A stretch of 42,730 nt of DNA from Fidelibacterota bacterium (lineage in GTDB: Bacteria; Fidelibacterota; UBA2242; JAOZSR01). The translations under genes and the position numbers were made by a program. Location: NCBI GenBank assembly GCA_029939575.1, contig JAOZSR010000024.1:1-42730 (forward strand), written 5' to 3'. Shown here one piece after another: positions 33,850 through 40,411 of the stretch (within the stretch, counting starts at the first letter, position 1; each line of letters starts with the position of its first letter). The notes beneath the pieces are model-generated. The model ran no database searches. It saw nothing but the letters and a program-made list of their open reading frames with translations, and had not been told where the DNA came from.

Positions 33850-34438
33850 AAACTTTAGCTGTTTCTTTAGTTAATTGTTTTTTAATGTCCACTTCCTCTG
33901 CCTCTCCCTCAATTATATCATCTTTTTTATTTAATTTCCCATACTGAGCCGCGACCATAAGATTATCAACAATCGTTTCCAAAAGTTCTCCCTGGTTGGC
34001 CTGTATCTTAATCAGATTGGCTTTATTATGCAAATCCGCTCCCTTTAAGAACCAAGCCATAATTTCCTTTCGCATTTCCGGAGTAATCGGCTTGCCCTCT
34101 TTCAGCAACTTCTCGGCTTGCTGAATTGTCTGCGTTACTACTGCTCCACCTAATCCCATAATTCCCTTTAAAGCCGTATGCATCAGCTGATCATCAGTCA
34201 AATTATCAATATCCTTAATCTTGCTCATTACCGACATAGCCCGCCTTTCCCTGGCTTTCTCAATCTTCTTAATAAACAAATTAAACGAATTATAACAAGG
34301 CACATCTGGATCGACTTTTTTCACTTCTTCATAGATTCTAGCCTTGGGCCAACCCTTTCTTCCGAGGTGGGTGTGGATAACTTTTAATATATCCTCCGCT
34401 TTATAACTTTTTTCAAAATATGTTCCTTTTGAACCCAT
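33836..34438 (-). CDS. terS: terminase small subunit
   Basis: This is a 200-residue protein. The N-terminal part (KAEDILKVIHTHLGRKGWPKARIYEEVKK) is a helix-turn-helix-like region that would recognise the packaging site. The middle (NSFNLFIKKIEKARERRAMSV) is helical. The C-terminus is acidic then basic (IIEGEAEEVDIKKQLTKETA). It is the first gene of the late block and overlaps terL. Size and position support TerS strongly; sequence alone is weaker. Confidence 0.72.
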   Translation of the reverse strand: MGSKGTYFEKSYKAEDILKVIHTHLGRKGWPKARIYEEVKKVDPDVPCYNSFNLFIKKIEKARERRAMSVMSKIKDIDNLTDDQLMHTALKGIMGLGGAVVTQTIQQAEKLLKEGKPITPEMRKEIMAWFLKGADLHNKANLIKIQANQGELLETIVDNLMVAAQYGKLNKKDDIIEGEAEEVDIKKQLTKETAKVYADS

Positions 34439-34466
34439 ATTACTACTTTACTTGTTATATAAAAAA

Positions 34467-34495
34467 AGGACTAAGAGCTTTTTGCTCCCAATCCT
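34467..34495 (-). promoter_or_regulatory. attenuator-like hairpin between late promoter and terS
   Basis: On the - transcript, AGGATTGGGAGC pairs over 12 positions (three G-T wobbles) with GCTCTTAGTCCT around AAAAA, followed by seven T's. This is a full intrinsic terminator about 5 bases after the predicted start and about 30 bases before the terS ATG. It could act as an attenuator relieved by antitermination, or stop minus-strand transcripts from upstream. Confidence 0.7.
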
Positions 34496-34506
34496 CTCTA
34501 CCACAA

Positions 34507-34535
34507 AACATAGCAAAAAATTGTCAAATAGTCAA
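34507..34535 (-). promoter_or_regulatory. late-block promoter
   Basis: On the - strand: TTGACT (34530-34535), 17 bases, TATGTT (34507-34512). A second TTGACA lies inside the spacer. The start would fall near 34500, about 62 bases before terS. It is the only strong candidate for the head of the late block. Confidence 0.62.
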
Positions 34536-34576
34536 GTAATAGGCTCATATACACAGTTTTTCCACTTTTTTGGGGG

Positions 34577-34605
34577 TTGTATTTTTAATCAAGGCGTGCT
34601 ATGCT
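34577..34605 (+). promoter_or_regulatory. divergent + strand promoter toward the structured RNA
   Basis: TTGTAT (34577-34582), 17 bases, TATGCT (34600-34605), with TGC before the -10. No gene follows; the first feature downstream is the candidate ncRNA. Together with the late promoter it forms a divergent control region. Confidence 0.45.
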
Positions 34606-34641
34606 TAAAAAAGTTATTAGTTCTACTAAGTCTTAAAAGAA

Positions 34642-34682
34642 AAAACCACCCTCCGTCCTATTCGGGATCGTCAAGTGGTTTT
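34642..34682 (-). terminator. hairpin, intrinsic terminator on the - strand
   Basis: AAAACCAC (34642-34649) pairs with GTGGTTTT (34675-34682). On the - transcript it is followed by a TTTTTTCTTTT tract; on + the tract is weak (TTTTCTCT). It could stop transcripts crossing the intergenic region toward the late block. Confidence 0.55.
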
Positions 34683-34779
34683 CTCTAAACTTATATGAAT
34701 TTCAATTACAATTATAGCACAACTAAAACATTTGTCAAGCACCTATCTTTTTGGTGTTTTTTTTATTATTTTATTATTC

Positions 34780-35253
34780 TTGCACATGGTTTTATGCGGG
34801 CCAAAACACGGTGAAAAACCAAACGCATAAAATAAATTTGGCATCATCATGTGCAACAATTATCAAATAACTAAAGTCTAGAGCAGGATAGGTCAGGCGA
34901 ACCGATTTAGCCTCCTGCTGACAAAGTTAAATAAATCGGATAGGGTGGCTTGCGGAGAAGCTATAAATCTCCGTTGCGTATGCAGGAAAAACCCATCGCT
35001 GGCTACATTACGCCGAATCTGTTTGGTGCAGCCAGGACTACGTTGGACCTAAGATAGCAGGTATCCAATAGAGCAAACAGATGTAAAAAATTCCGCCAAA
35101 AATAATTTTCTAATTCCATATCCGGCGGGGTAATTTACTAGGACTGTCTAGTGGTCTTATAACCGCTGTCGGCAGGCTTTAGGGATTATTGCGTGTCAGG
35201 AAATCAACCCTTTTATGTAATATTAGCTTATTTTATAAGCTTTTTTTATTTTT
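34780..35253 (+). ncRNA. large structured RNA candidate, about 470 nt
   Basis: There is no ORF, but dense pairing and locally higher GC. Helices include 34780-34788/34848-34856 (9 bp), 34790-34798/34824-34832 (9 bp), 34882-34888/34913-34919 (7 bp) and 34902-34909/34932-34939 (8 bp). Also 34953-34958/34968-34973 (6 bp), 34999-35004/35030-35035 (6 bp), 35017-35025/35074-35082 (9 bp), and CCGCC/GGCGG 35093-35097/35124-35128. Three helix pairs interleave, as in pseudoknots. A + strand terminator closes the 3' end. I cannot match it to GOLLD, ROOL or another class by eye; strand is inferred from the terminator. Confidence 0.6.
35225..35253 (+). terminator. intrinsic terminator of the structured RNA
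   Basis: AGCTTAT (35225-35231), loop TTT, ATAAGCT (35235-35241), followed by TTTTTTATTTTT. The T-run is present only on the + strand, which sets the direction of the ncRNA. Confidence 0.75.
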
Positions 35254-35457
35254 CCTAATTTTGAGGGGGAGATACATAACTTTTCTATACGCCCACCATT
35301 AAGCTCCCCGTACCCCTAAACCCCTTTTTAGGCTTTTTAGCTTATATTAGCGTGTAAGTGGCTAGTTTGAGGGGGCGACCCCCCCCTGCCCCCGACCAAA
35401 AAAAATCCACCTTCAGTCCATACCTAACCCTGGGATATAATACTTACTAATTAGGGG
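35254..35457. other. gene-free stretch with G/C tracts
   Basis: About 200 bases with no gene. It contains GAGGGGGAG (35263-35271) and a run of G's then C's near 35370-35395 (GGGGGCGACCCCCCC then CCCCCGACC), unusual in this AT-rich genome. It leads into the DnaA-box-like cluster. No defined element is recognised. Confidence 0.4.
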
Positions 35458-35562
35458 TTATACACTTATTCACAGTTTATACACTCTATAGGATTATATA
35501 TCCTATTAGGTAACTAATTACATTATAACCATATTAGAATATATACCTGATTAGGTATATAT
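35458..35562. other. candidate replication origin: DnaA-box-like cluster plus palindromes
   Basis: Three 9-mers close to TTWTNCACA lie in 28 bases: TTATACACT (35458), TTATTCACA (35466, exact) and TTATACACT (35477). A further TTATCCACT is at 35634. Beside them are a 7-bp palindrome (35488-35506) and a 10-bp one (35539-35548 with 35553-35562) in very AT-rich sequence. The phage has no own initiator visible, so host DnaA could be used. This is a motif-level call only. Confidence 0.4.
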
Positions 35563-35641
35563 ACAATTAGCCCCGCTCCCTTGGTGCTATTATTAGCAAT
35601 TTTAAATTGGCACGCCTCCTATTTTCTCTATAGTTATCCAC

Positions 35642-35669
35642 TTGACAAAGTATATCAATATGCTATACT
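35642..35669 (+). promoter_or_regulatory. strong sigma70 promoter for the small-gene block
   Basis: TTGACA (35642-35647), 16 bases, TATACT (35664-35669). Transcription would begin about 25 bases before the ATG at 35700. Confidence 0.8.
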
Positions 35670-35699
35670 TAAACTATAAATAACTAATAAATTAATCAA

Positions 35700-35837
35700 A
35701 TGAAAAAAGAACAAATCATTAACAGTGCCATTGATTTATACGGGTATAGTTATAACGAATTAAATGAAATGAGCTATAAGGATTTAGTCAATTACTTATT
35801 TGATGAAATGCCGAAGATTATAAAATACAATAAATAA
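35700..35837 (+). CDS. 45-residue hypothetical protein
   Basis: This is the first frame after the promoter. It starts MKKEQIINSAIDLYGYSYNE and ends IIKYNK. Helical and tyrosine-rich, with no membrane segment. It resembles the many tiny early proteins of phages that bind host factors, but no family is recognised. Confidence 0.6.
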   Translation: MKKEQIINSAIDLYGYSYNELNEMSYKDLVNYLFDEMPKIIKYNK

Positions 35838-35852
35838 CTAATAATCAAATTT

Positions 35853-35951
35853 ATGGAAAAACAACAAATTAACAACGGCGAGATTTTTGACATAGAAGAT
35901 AGCAACGAAGTCGCAGAAGAGTATATCAAAATGTTTGGGTATACTAATTAA
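35853..35951 (+). CDS. 32-residue acidic hypothetical protein
   Basis: The frame reads MEKQQINNGEIFDIEDSNEV then AEEYIKMFGYTN. It follows 15 bases after the previous gene with the same A/T leader. Acidic; too short to classify. Confidence 0.45.
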   Translation: MEKQQINNGEIFDIEDSNEVAEEYIKMFGYTN

Positions 35952-35965
35952 TTAAATTTAATCGA

Positions 35966-36115
35966 ATGAAGAAAACAGCGAAACAATGGATTGAATACTA
36001 CCAACAGGCAATCAATCACATGAAAAATACCGGAATAGCTTTTTGCTTTAGTGAATCGGGTGAAATGTTGACCGTTGGCGGTTGTAAAAGACAAATAAAA
36101 CTATTTAAAGAATAA
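35966..36115 (+). CDS. 49-residue hypothetical protein
   Basis: This frame starts MKKTAKQWIEYYQQAINHMK and ends CKRQIKLFKE. A helix (QWIEYYQQAINHMKNTG) precedes a beta hairpin (IAFCFSESGEMLTVGG). It is a compact small protein with no known match. Confidence 0.55.
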   Translation: MKKTAKQWIEYYQQAINHMKNTGIAFCFSESGEMLTVGGCKRQIKLFKE

Positions 36116-36127
36116 TTATTTCATGCC

Positions 36128-36176
36128 CTGTATTGATTGATAGCCAATTTACTTGACTTAAAATTAATCAATACAG
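36128..36176. other. 11-bp perfect inverted repeat
   Basis: CTGTATTGATT (36128-36138) and AATCAATACAG (36166-36176) are separated by 27 bases in the gap between two tiny genes. No T-run follows. It may be an operator or RNA hairpin. Confidence 0.55.
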
Positions 36177-36208
36177 CCATAAACTAATTAAAATCAAAAT
36201 ATAATAAC

Positions 36209-36334
36209 ATGCCTATTCAATCAAAAACACTAAAAGAACAACAATACTTATTCCATTTTAAAAAAGCACATAAAAAAACCGCAAAAATAATTACCATACT
36301 AACAATCATTATTCTGATTTTAATTGCCTTGTAA
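36209..36334 (+). CDS. 41-residue membrane protein
   Basis: The N-terminal half is basic (MPIQSKTLKEQQYLFHFKK, then AHKKTAK). It is followed by one hydrophobic span IITILTIIILILIAL ending the protein. It is a tail-anchored small phage membrane protein. Function unknown. Confidence 0.55.
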   Translation: MPIQSKTLKEQQYLFHFKKAHKKTAKIITILTIIILILIAL

Positions 36335-36361
36335 GCGTTATAACCGGAATAATCGCTAGTT

Positions 36362-36431
36362 AATAATCACTTAGCAGACTATAAATATATAAATAATGTC
36401 AAACGTATTTAATAGCCTGCTAAAGATTATT
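36362..36431. other. imperfect 15-16 bp inverted repeat
   Basis: AATAATCACTTAGCAG (36362-36377) faces CTGCTAAAGATTATT (36417-36431) with a 39-base AT-rich centre. It fills most of the 166-base gap 36335-36500, which otherwise shows nothing. It is like the element at 36128-36176 in spacing. Confidence 0.45.
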
Positions 36432-36500
36432 AATTAAATGATTAATCAAATTTGCTAATCCTTAATCATCCCCGCAAAATAGTAAATAAATAATAATAAT

Positions 36501-36758
36501 ATGAAAATTAAATTAGATCAAAAAAAAATGCACAAAATAGAACAGATTGCCGAAGTTAGCCAAACTTTTGACGAATTTTGGTTACAAGCAGAGGATTTAA
36601 TTTGGGAGCATTACAAAGAATTGTCTGCTCAAAAGCAGGTGTTTGTTGATGATGTTGAGGATTATGCTAAAAAAATTTGGGATGATTTGCAAAGTGTGGA
36701 AAAAATACCTTTAGATAATGATCAAAAAATTAAAGAATATTATAATCAATATTGGTAA
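36501..36758 (+). CDS. hypothetical helical acidic protein
   Basis: This 85-residue protein contains KIEQIAEVSQTFDEFWLQAE (about residues 12-31), DLIWEHYKELSAQK, and DDVEDYAKKIWDDLQSVEK. It is rich in Trp and acidic residues, and probably all-helical. It lies 4 bases before the next gene. No family recognised. Confidence 0.6.
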   Translation: MKIKLDQKKMHKIEQIAEVSQTFDEFWLQAEDLIWEHYKELSAQKQVFVDDVEDYAKKIWDDLQSVEKIPLDNDQKIKEYYNQYW

Positions 36759-36762
36759 ACAT

Positions 36763-36927
36763 ATGTCATATTTTAAAGAAAAAAAAATAATTTTAAGCCA
36801 AGAAGATGAAGAAATTTTTAATGAGTGCCAAAAACATCTTGATAACAAAAAATATCCAATATCAGACAGTATAATGGATGTCATACTTCCCAACGATTTC
36901 AGCATTAATAAAAAAGATAATATTTAA
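36763..36927 (+). CDS. 54-residue hypothetical protein
   Basis: This is read from ATG at 36763, directly after the preceding stop; the frame is open from 36718 but that would overlap. The sequence MSYFKEKKIILSQEDEEIFN followed by ECQKHLDNKKYPISDSIMDV is short and charged. Unknown. Confidence 0.5.
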   Translation: MSYFKEKKIILSQEDEEIFNECQKHLDNKKYPISDSIMDVILPNDFSINKKDNI

Positions 36928-36970
36928 AATTATAAAATTTATAAAATAATAATAATTGAATTTATGAATT

Positions 36971-37234
36971 ATGAAAAACTTTATTAAAAATTTATTTTTG
37001 GACGACACATTAAATATGCTATCAGTTTTTTTTATAGTACTATTAATTTTTACTGTAATAATATTTGGTGTATTTGCCGTTATTAAGATTGATAAAATAT
37101 CTTGTGTTAAAAAAGCAAACATAATGAATATTGAAAGTAATTATTCTGTTTTAACAGGTTGTATGGTGCGAATAGATAATCAGTGGCAGCCGTTTAATGA
37201 ATATAATACTATTAATTTTAAAAATAATCATTAA
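36971..37234 (+). CDS. small membrane protein
   Basis: This 87-residue protein has one membrane span (MLSVFFIVLLIFTVIIFGVF, about residues 16-35) and a soluble C-terminal part with two Cys (SCVKKANIMNIES, then LTGCMVRIDNQWQPF). It may be an exported small protein. No family recognised. Its stop falls inside the leader of the repeat at 37230. Confidence 0.55.
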   Translation: MKNFIKNLFLDDTLNMLSVFFIVLLIFTVIIFGVFAVIKIDKISCVKKANIMNIESNYSVLTGCMVRIDNQWQPFNEYNTINFKNNH

Positions 37235-37287
37235 AATAATATATATGGAATATTTAATCTACGGTTTATCAAAAATATTTGATTGGT
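37230..37287. repeat. internal copy of the terminal repeat (58 bp)
   Basis: 55 bases are identical to both contig ends, and 58 match the right-end copy including the preceding ATT. It begins upstream of a small gene start and ends after codon 14. This creates an alternative closure: circles of about 37.2 kb and 5.4 kb instead of one of 42.7 kb. Confidence 0.9.
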
Positions 37288-37340
37288 TTGGATTAATAAA
37301 ATCACCTGCTAAAAAGCATTTTGATCAATGGTATAGCTAA
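37245..37340 (+). CDS. 31-residue small protein starting in the repeat
   Basis: MEYLIYGLSKIFDWFGLIKS then PAKKHFDQWYS. The first 14 codons lie in the duplicated 58-bp repeat, and only this copy is intact. Possibly an amphipathic or membrane-surface peptide. Confidence 0.45.
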   Translation: MEYLIYGLSKIFDWFGLIKSPAKKHFDQWYS

Positions 37341-37374
37341 TTATTAAAATAATATATAAAACAATCCTGTAAAA

Positions 37375-38595
37375 ATGATTACTAAATTAACAAAAAAACA
37401 AGAACAGAAAATACCTGAATATATACAAAAATGGGTTGATTTAGCTTCTCAAAAAATCAATAAAAAGAAAGCTATAAAGGCAGTAGGGGATATGTATAAG
37501 AAAATGGGGGAAAAAAAACCAATAGTAATAATTGGCAGTTCGCCCATAAACGCTTGTTTATTAAAAATTCTATTTTCAGCATTTATCCAAGACAGCCAAT
37601 TATACAACCAATTAAACAACCAATTAAACAACCAATTAAACAACCAATTAAACAACCAATTATGCAGCCAATTACGCAGCCAGTTAGACAGCCAATTATA
37701 CAGCCAGTTAGACAGCCAATTACGCAGCCAATTACGCATCCAATTACGCATCTCAGTTTACAACCAATTAGACAGCAAATTATACAGCAAATTATACAGC
37801 AAATTATGCAACCAATTAAACAACAAATTATGTAACCAATTAAACAACCAATTAGACAGCAAATTAAACAACAAATTATGCAACCAATTAGACAGCAAAT
37901 TATACAACCAATTAAACAACCAATTAGACAGCAAATTATATAGCCAATTAAAAGAAAAAACACAATTTTATTTATCTTATTGGTGGTATAGTTGGATTGG
38001 TTATTATGACTATGCTCAATATATCGGAGTAAAATTTGATGAAGATAAATTTAATTTATTTAAAGAATTTATAATACAAGTGCCATTTATTATCCCATAT
38101 AAAGGTATAGCTTTCATATCAGAAAAACCGCGAATATTGTGGCGGGAAAGAAAATTACACAGTGAAATAGATATGGCTATTAAATATCCAGATGGTTATG
38201 GATTACATTTTTTAGATGGAATTTATTTTGAAGAAAAACTTTGGGAAAAAATAACTACTAGAAAAATAACAGCTGAAGAAGTATTCAAAATAGAAAATAT
38301 AGAGCAAAGGATAAAGGCAATTCAATATATTGGCGGAAAAGTATTAGAGAAAGAGGCTGGTAGTAAAATTATAGACAGTCATCCGAATAAAGAATATGGA
38401 CAAATTATTGAGCTGAAAGGCATTAAAGATAGTTTAGGCGATAGCTATAGATTTTTAAAGGCTTATGACCCCAGCAAGAAAGATTGGGTTTACATCAGAG
38501 TGTCACCAGACACAAGCGATGTGTTAAAAGCTCAAGAAAAATGCTATCGTTTAGATAGATTTAATATTAAATATAATCCTGTAAAAAGGACATAA
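37375..38595 (+). CDS. DUF6745-type protein with four-residue tandem repeats
   Basis: This is a 406-residue protein. Residues about 73-192 are about 30 copies of a Q/K-L-x-S/N repeat (QLNN, QLYS, QLDS, KLYS), period four, as in proteins whose repeats run QVRDQVWDQV. The C-terminal domain has FISEKPRILWRERKLHSEID, KYPDGYGLHFLDGIYFEEKLWEK and a final segment SYRFLKAYDPSKKDWVYIRVSPDTSD. This is the order in DUF6745 proteins. Their function is unknown. The next gene is the usual small partner. The 12-base repeat unit is prone to slippage. Confidence 0.72.
   Translation: MITKLTKKQEQKIPEYIQKWVDLASQKINKKKAIKAVGDMYKKMGEKKPIVIIGSSPINACLLKILFSAFIQDSQLYNQLNNQLNNQLNNQLNNQLCSQLRSQLDSQLYSQLDSQLRSQLRIQLRISVYNQLDSKLYSKLYSKLCNQLNNKLCNQLNNQLDSKLNNKLCNQLDSKLYNQLNNQLDSKLYSQLKEKTQFYLSYWWYSWIGYYDYAQYIGVKFDEDKFNLFKEFIIQVPFIIPYKGIAFISEKPRILWRERKLHSEIDMAIKYPDGYGLHFLDGIYFEEKLWEKITTRKITAEEVFKIENIEQRIKAIQYIGGKVLEKEAGSKIIDSHPNKEYGQIIELKGIKDSLGDSYRFLKAYDPSKKDWVYIRVSPDTSDVLKAQEKCYRLDRFNIKYNPVKRT
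37594..37950 (+). repeat. 12-bp tandem repeats inside the DUF6745-type gene
   Basis: Units such as CAATTAAACAAC and CAATTATACAGC repeat without spacers in frame, encoding the QLNN/QLYS period. All frames lack stops, creating false ORFs on both strands. Not a CRISPR. Confidence 0.9.
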
Positions 38596-38600
38596 AAATT

Positions 38601-38924
38601 ATGACCATACAAAAGTATCAAGGCGATGTTTCATTGATTAAAATTGAAAAAGCACCAAAAAACATTGTCTTTAAAAAACTTAATAAAGATTTAGTGGTTA
38701 GAGAGGGTGAAATAACAAACCATTTACATCTTCTTACCAAAACTAAAGAAGCTGAAATCAGCTACGCTAATTTTCTAGATGAATGGTATCTGAAGATAGA
38801 AAAAGGTAGTGCGGTAATTACTCATCCAGAGCATAAAGAGATAACACTTGATGAAGGCTTATATTTTATAGGTAAGCAATGGGAATATGATGAAATAGAA
38901 AAAAGGCGTGAAGTCCAAGATTAA
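38601..38924 (+). CDS. small partner protein of DUF6745 genes
   Basis: This 107-residue protein is beta-rich. The pattern QGDVSLIKIEKAPKNIVFKK, REGEITNHLHLLTKTKEAEI, WYLKIEKGSAVITHPEHKEI, LDEGLYFIGKQWEYDEIEKR recalls the proteins next to DUF6745 genes. These read GDV-LI-V, EGE-TGHAH and HEEH-x2-I-L-PG-Y-V-RQREY. It resembles a cupin-like small beta barrel. The conserved gene pair suggests a joint function. Starts 5 bases after the repeat gene. Confidence 0.68.
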   Translation: MTIQKYQGDVSLIKIEKAPKNIVFKKLNKDLVVREGEITNHLHLLTKTKEAEISYANFLDEWYLKIEKGSAVITHPEHKEITLDEGLYFIGKQWEYDEIEKRREVQD

Positions 38925-38940
38925 AATTAAAATAAAAAAA

Positions 38941-39369
38941 ATGAAACTAAAACAAAAAATTAATCAATGGAGAGGAAATTATAGTTTACTCTCTAAAGGA
39001 CAAAAAATGTTTTTAAAGGCCTCTGTCACTCTCAACCTTTTAGCCATTAATTACATCGTATGGGTAATAATTTTTATACCAGCAGTACAAGCTAAAATGA
39101 TTGAGGTGTTGGAGATTGATAAAATACAGACAGAAATAATAGTTAACCAAAGTGAGGAATTGTCTATGGAGGAGTGGGTATTAACTGAAGTTAGAAAAGC
39201 AGGTCTAAATTCAAATAAAGTGTGGGCGATTATTCAGGCAGAGAGTGCATGGAGAGAAGATATTTGCATCATAGAGCCAAACAATACTATTTCTTGCGGA
39301 TTATGGCAATTAAATACTATTCATAATATGAAATTACACAAAATAAGTAATAGATTAAAAAAATTATAA
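38941..39369 (+). CDS. lysozyme-like transglycosylase, cut by in-frame TAA
   Basis: This is 142 residues, read from the ATG at 38941. An N-terminal signal-anchor (LNLLAINYIVWVIIFIPAVQA, about residues 31-51) is followed by an SLT-like fold: VWAIIQAESAWRED (catalytic Glu in QAES) and SCGLWQLNTIHN. The frame stops at TAA 39367-39369. The remaining 33 codons (39370-39471) continue in the same frame with the expected domain end. Possible nonsense mutation, sequencing error or readthrough. Would cut peptidoglycan, possibly from the cell envelope side. Confidence 0.62.
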   Translation: MKLKQKINQWRGNYSLLSKGQKMFLKASVTLNLLAINYIVWVIIFIPAVQAKMIEVLEIDKIQTEIIVNQSEELSMEEWVLTEVRKAGLNSNKVWAIIQAESAWREDICIIEPNNTISCGLWQLNTIHNMKLHKISNRLKKL

Positions 39370-39471
39370 ATGCAATACAAATGTAATACGAATGAGGCAT
39401 TAAATATACGTGTTCGCAATAGTAATTGGTGTGCCTGGACTTGTGCAAAAAAACTTAATTTATGCAATTAA
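39370..39471 (+). pseudogene. C-terminal fragment of the transglycosylase
   Basis: In the same frame right after the TAA: MQYKCNTNEALNIRVRNSNW then CAWTCAKKLNLCN. The blocks TNEALNIR and NWCAWTC match the last helix-loop of lysozyme-like domains (x-AL-I, W-x-AW-C). The ATG directly after the stop allows separate translation. Confidence 0.5.
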
Positions 39472-39477
39472 AATAAT

Positions 39478-39627
39478 ATGAATATTATTAAGAAATATAA
39501 AAATATAATTTCTAGTAAGAATGAGGAAATTAGACAAGATGAAAAAGGATTTGATTGTATGGAAACAAAAGCTTATTTAATAGAATTTTATTTAAATGAG
39601 GTATTAAAAAAATTTAAATTTAATTAA
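39478..39627 (+). CDS. 49-residue hypothetical protein
   Basis: MNIIKKYKNIISSKNEEIRQ then DEKGFDCMETKAYLIEFYLN. Basic and helical; follows the AATTAAAATAAT leader. No family. Confidence 0.45.
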   Translation: MNIIKKYKNIISSKNEEIRQDEKGFDCMETKAYLIEFYLNEVLKKFKFN

Positions 39628-39628
39628 T

Positions 39629-39805
39629 ATGAAAACACTGAAAAATTGGCTGTTGAAATATGAATATTCAAAAGTGGAGGTTTTAGTTTTCGTATTCTCT
39701 ATTTTACTCTTAGCAACTGAAATAAATTTTTGGATTATTCTTATTTCAGCCGGTGTAGTATTTTATTTTGTATCTGAAAAAGCAAATATTTATAATAATA
39801 AATAG
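39629..39805 (+). CDS. 58-residue membrane protein
   Basis: MKTLKNWLLKYEYSKVEVLV followed by hydrophobic segments VFVFSILLLATEI and FWIILISAGVVFYFVS. Two short spans and a polar end KANIYNNK. It could be a small holin-like or exclusion protein; it is next to the cut lysozyme gene, but this is weak evidence. Confidence 0.5.
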   Translation: MKTLKNWLLKYEYSKVEVLVFVFSILLLATEINFWIILISAGVVFYFVSEKANIYNNK

Positions 39806-39812
39806 CAAAATT

Positions 39813-40097
39813 ATGCAAACAGGCGAAATACACATTAAAAAAGGCTTTTGGTGGGGAGCGGGATCACCAAAGATATATAACTGGTCCAAAGACGGCTATC
39901 ACCAATTCGGAGTGGGAATTGATAAACGGATGCTTTTTGGATTTAATCAGCTTAGAATCCAAATTGAGGGCAAAGAATATTTATTAAATACTGATGAGGC
40001 TATGAAATTTATTAGTGAATATAACAGCACAAAAAAGATCCGGGGGATAGAATTAGGTGTCATTAGTAAAACTTTATTAATGCCGATATATGAATAA
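39813..40097 (+). CDS. hypothetical protein
   Basis: This 94-residue protein starts at ATG 39813, after the previous stop; an in-frame ATG at 39768 would overlap. It is beta-rich (MQTGEIHIKKGFWWGAGSPK, then YHQFGVGIDKRMLFGF, LRIQIEGKEYLLNTDEAMKF). It overlaps the next start by 8 bases. Unknown. Confidence 0.6.
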   Translation: MQTGEIHIKKGFWWGAGSPKIYNWSKDGYHQFGVGIDKRMLFGFNQLRIQIEGKEYLLNTDEAMKFISEYNSTKKIRGIELGVISKTLLMPIYE

Positions 40098-40380
40098 TTT
40101 AATTCCAAAAGATGTTCGTGACGTTACTTTGTCATTACAGTTGAGAATTTTTTTAGGACAGGAAATGCGAACTTGTAAATTACGAAAGCCAAAAGATAGA
40201 TACGATTATAAATTTATTAAAAAAGTTAATCGTGATTTAATCGATGGTAAAGTCCATCCCGATGTAGCGATTGATTTAATTTGGGGCTGGGTAGTAAATG
40301 GTGGAGATGAAACAACTTTTGACAGTATCGGTCTATGGGATTTAGCTCGAAAATATGAGCTAACATTAAAAAGAAATTAG
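40090..40380 (+). CDS. hypothetical basic protein
   Basis: This is a 96-residue protein. LSLQLRIFLGQEMRTCKLRK and KFIKKVNRDLIDGKVHPDVA precede DLIWGWVVNGGDETTFDS. Looks like a compact helical protein. The start overlaps the previous gene. No family is recognised. Confidence 0.6.
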   Translation: MNNLIPKDVRDVTLSLQLRIFLGQEMRTCKLRKPKDRYDYKFIKKVNRDLIDGKVHPDVAIDLIWGWVVNGGDETTFDSIGLWDLARKYELTLKRN

Positions 40381-40411
40381 ACTTATTAATAATTATCATA
40401 TACTTATCAAC

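Noticed and set aside
34452..34688. 78-residue + strand ORF
   Set aside because: It runs across the late promoter, attenuator hairpin and terminator; composition is not coding-like.
37449..37963. Several ORFs in other frames and on the - strand over the 12-bp repeats; first impression of a CRISPR-like array
   Set aside because: The repeats are direct 12-base units without spacers and stay in frame with the 406-residue protein; the other frames are open only because the unit lacks stops.
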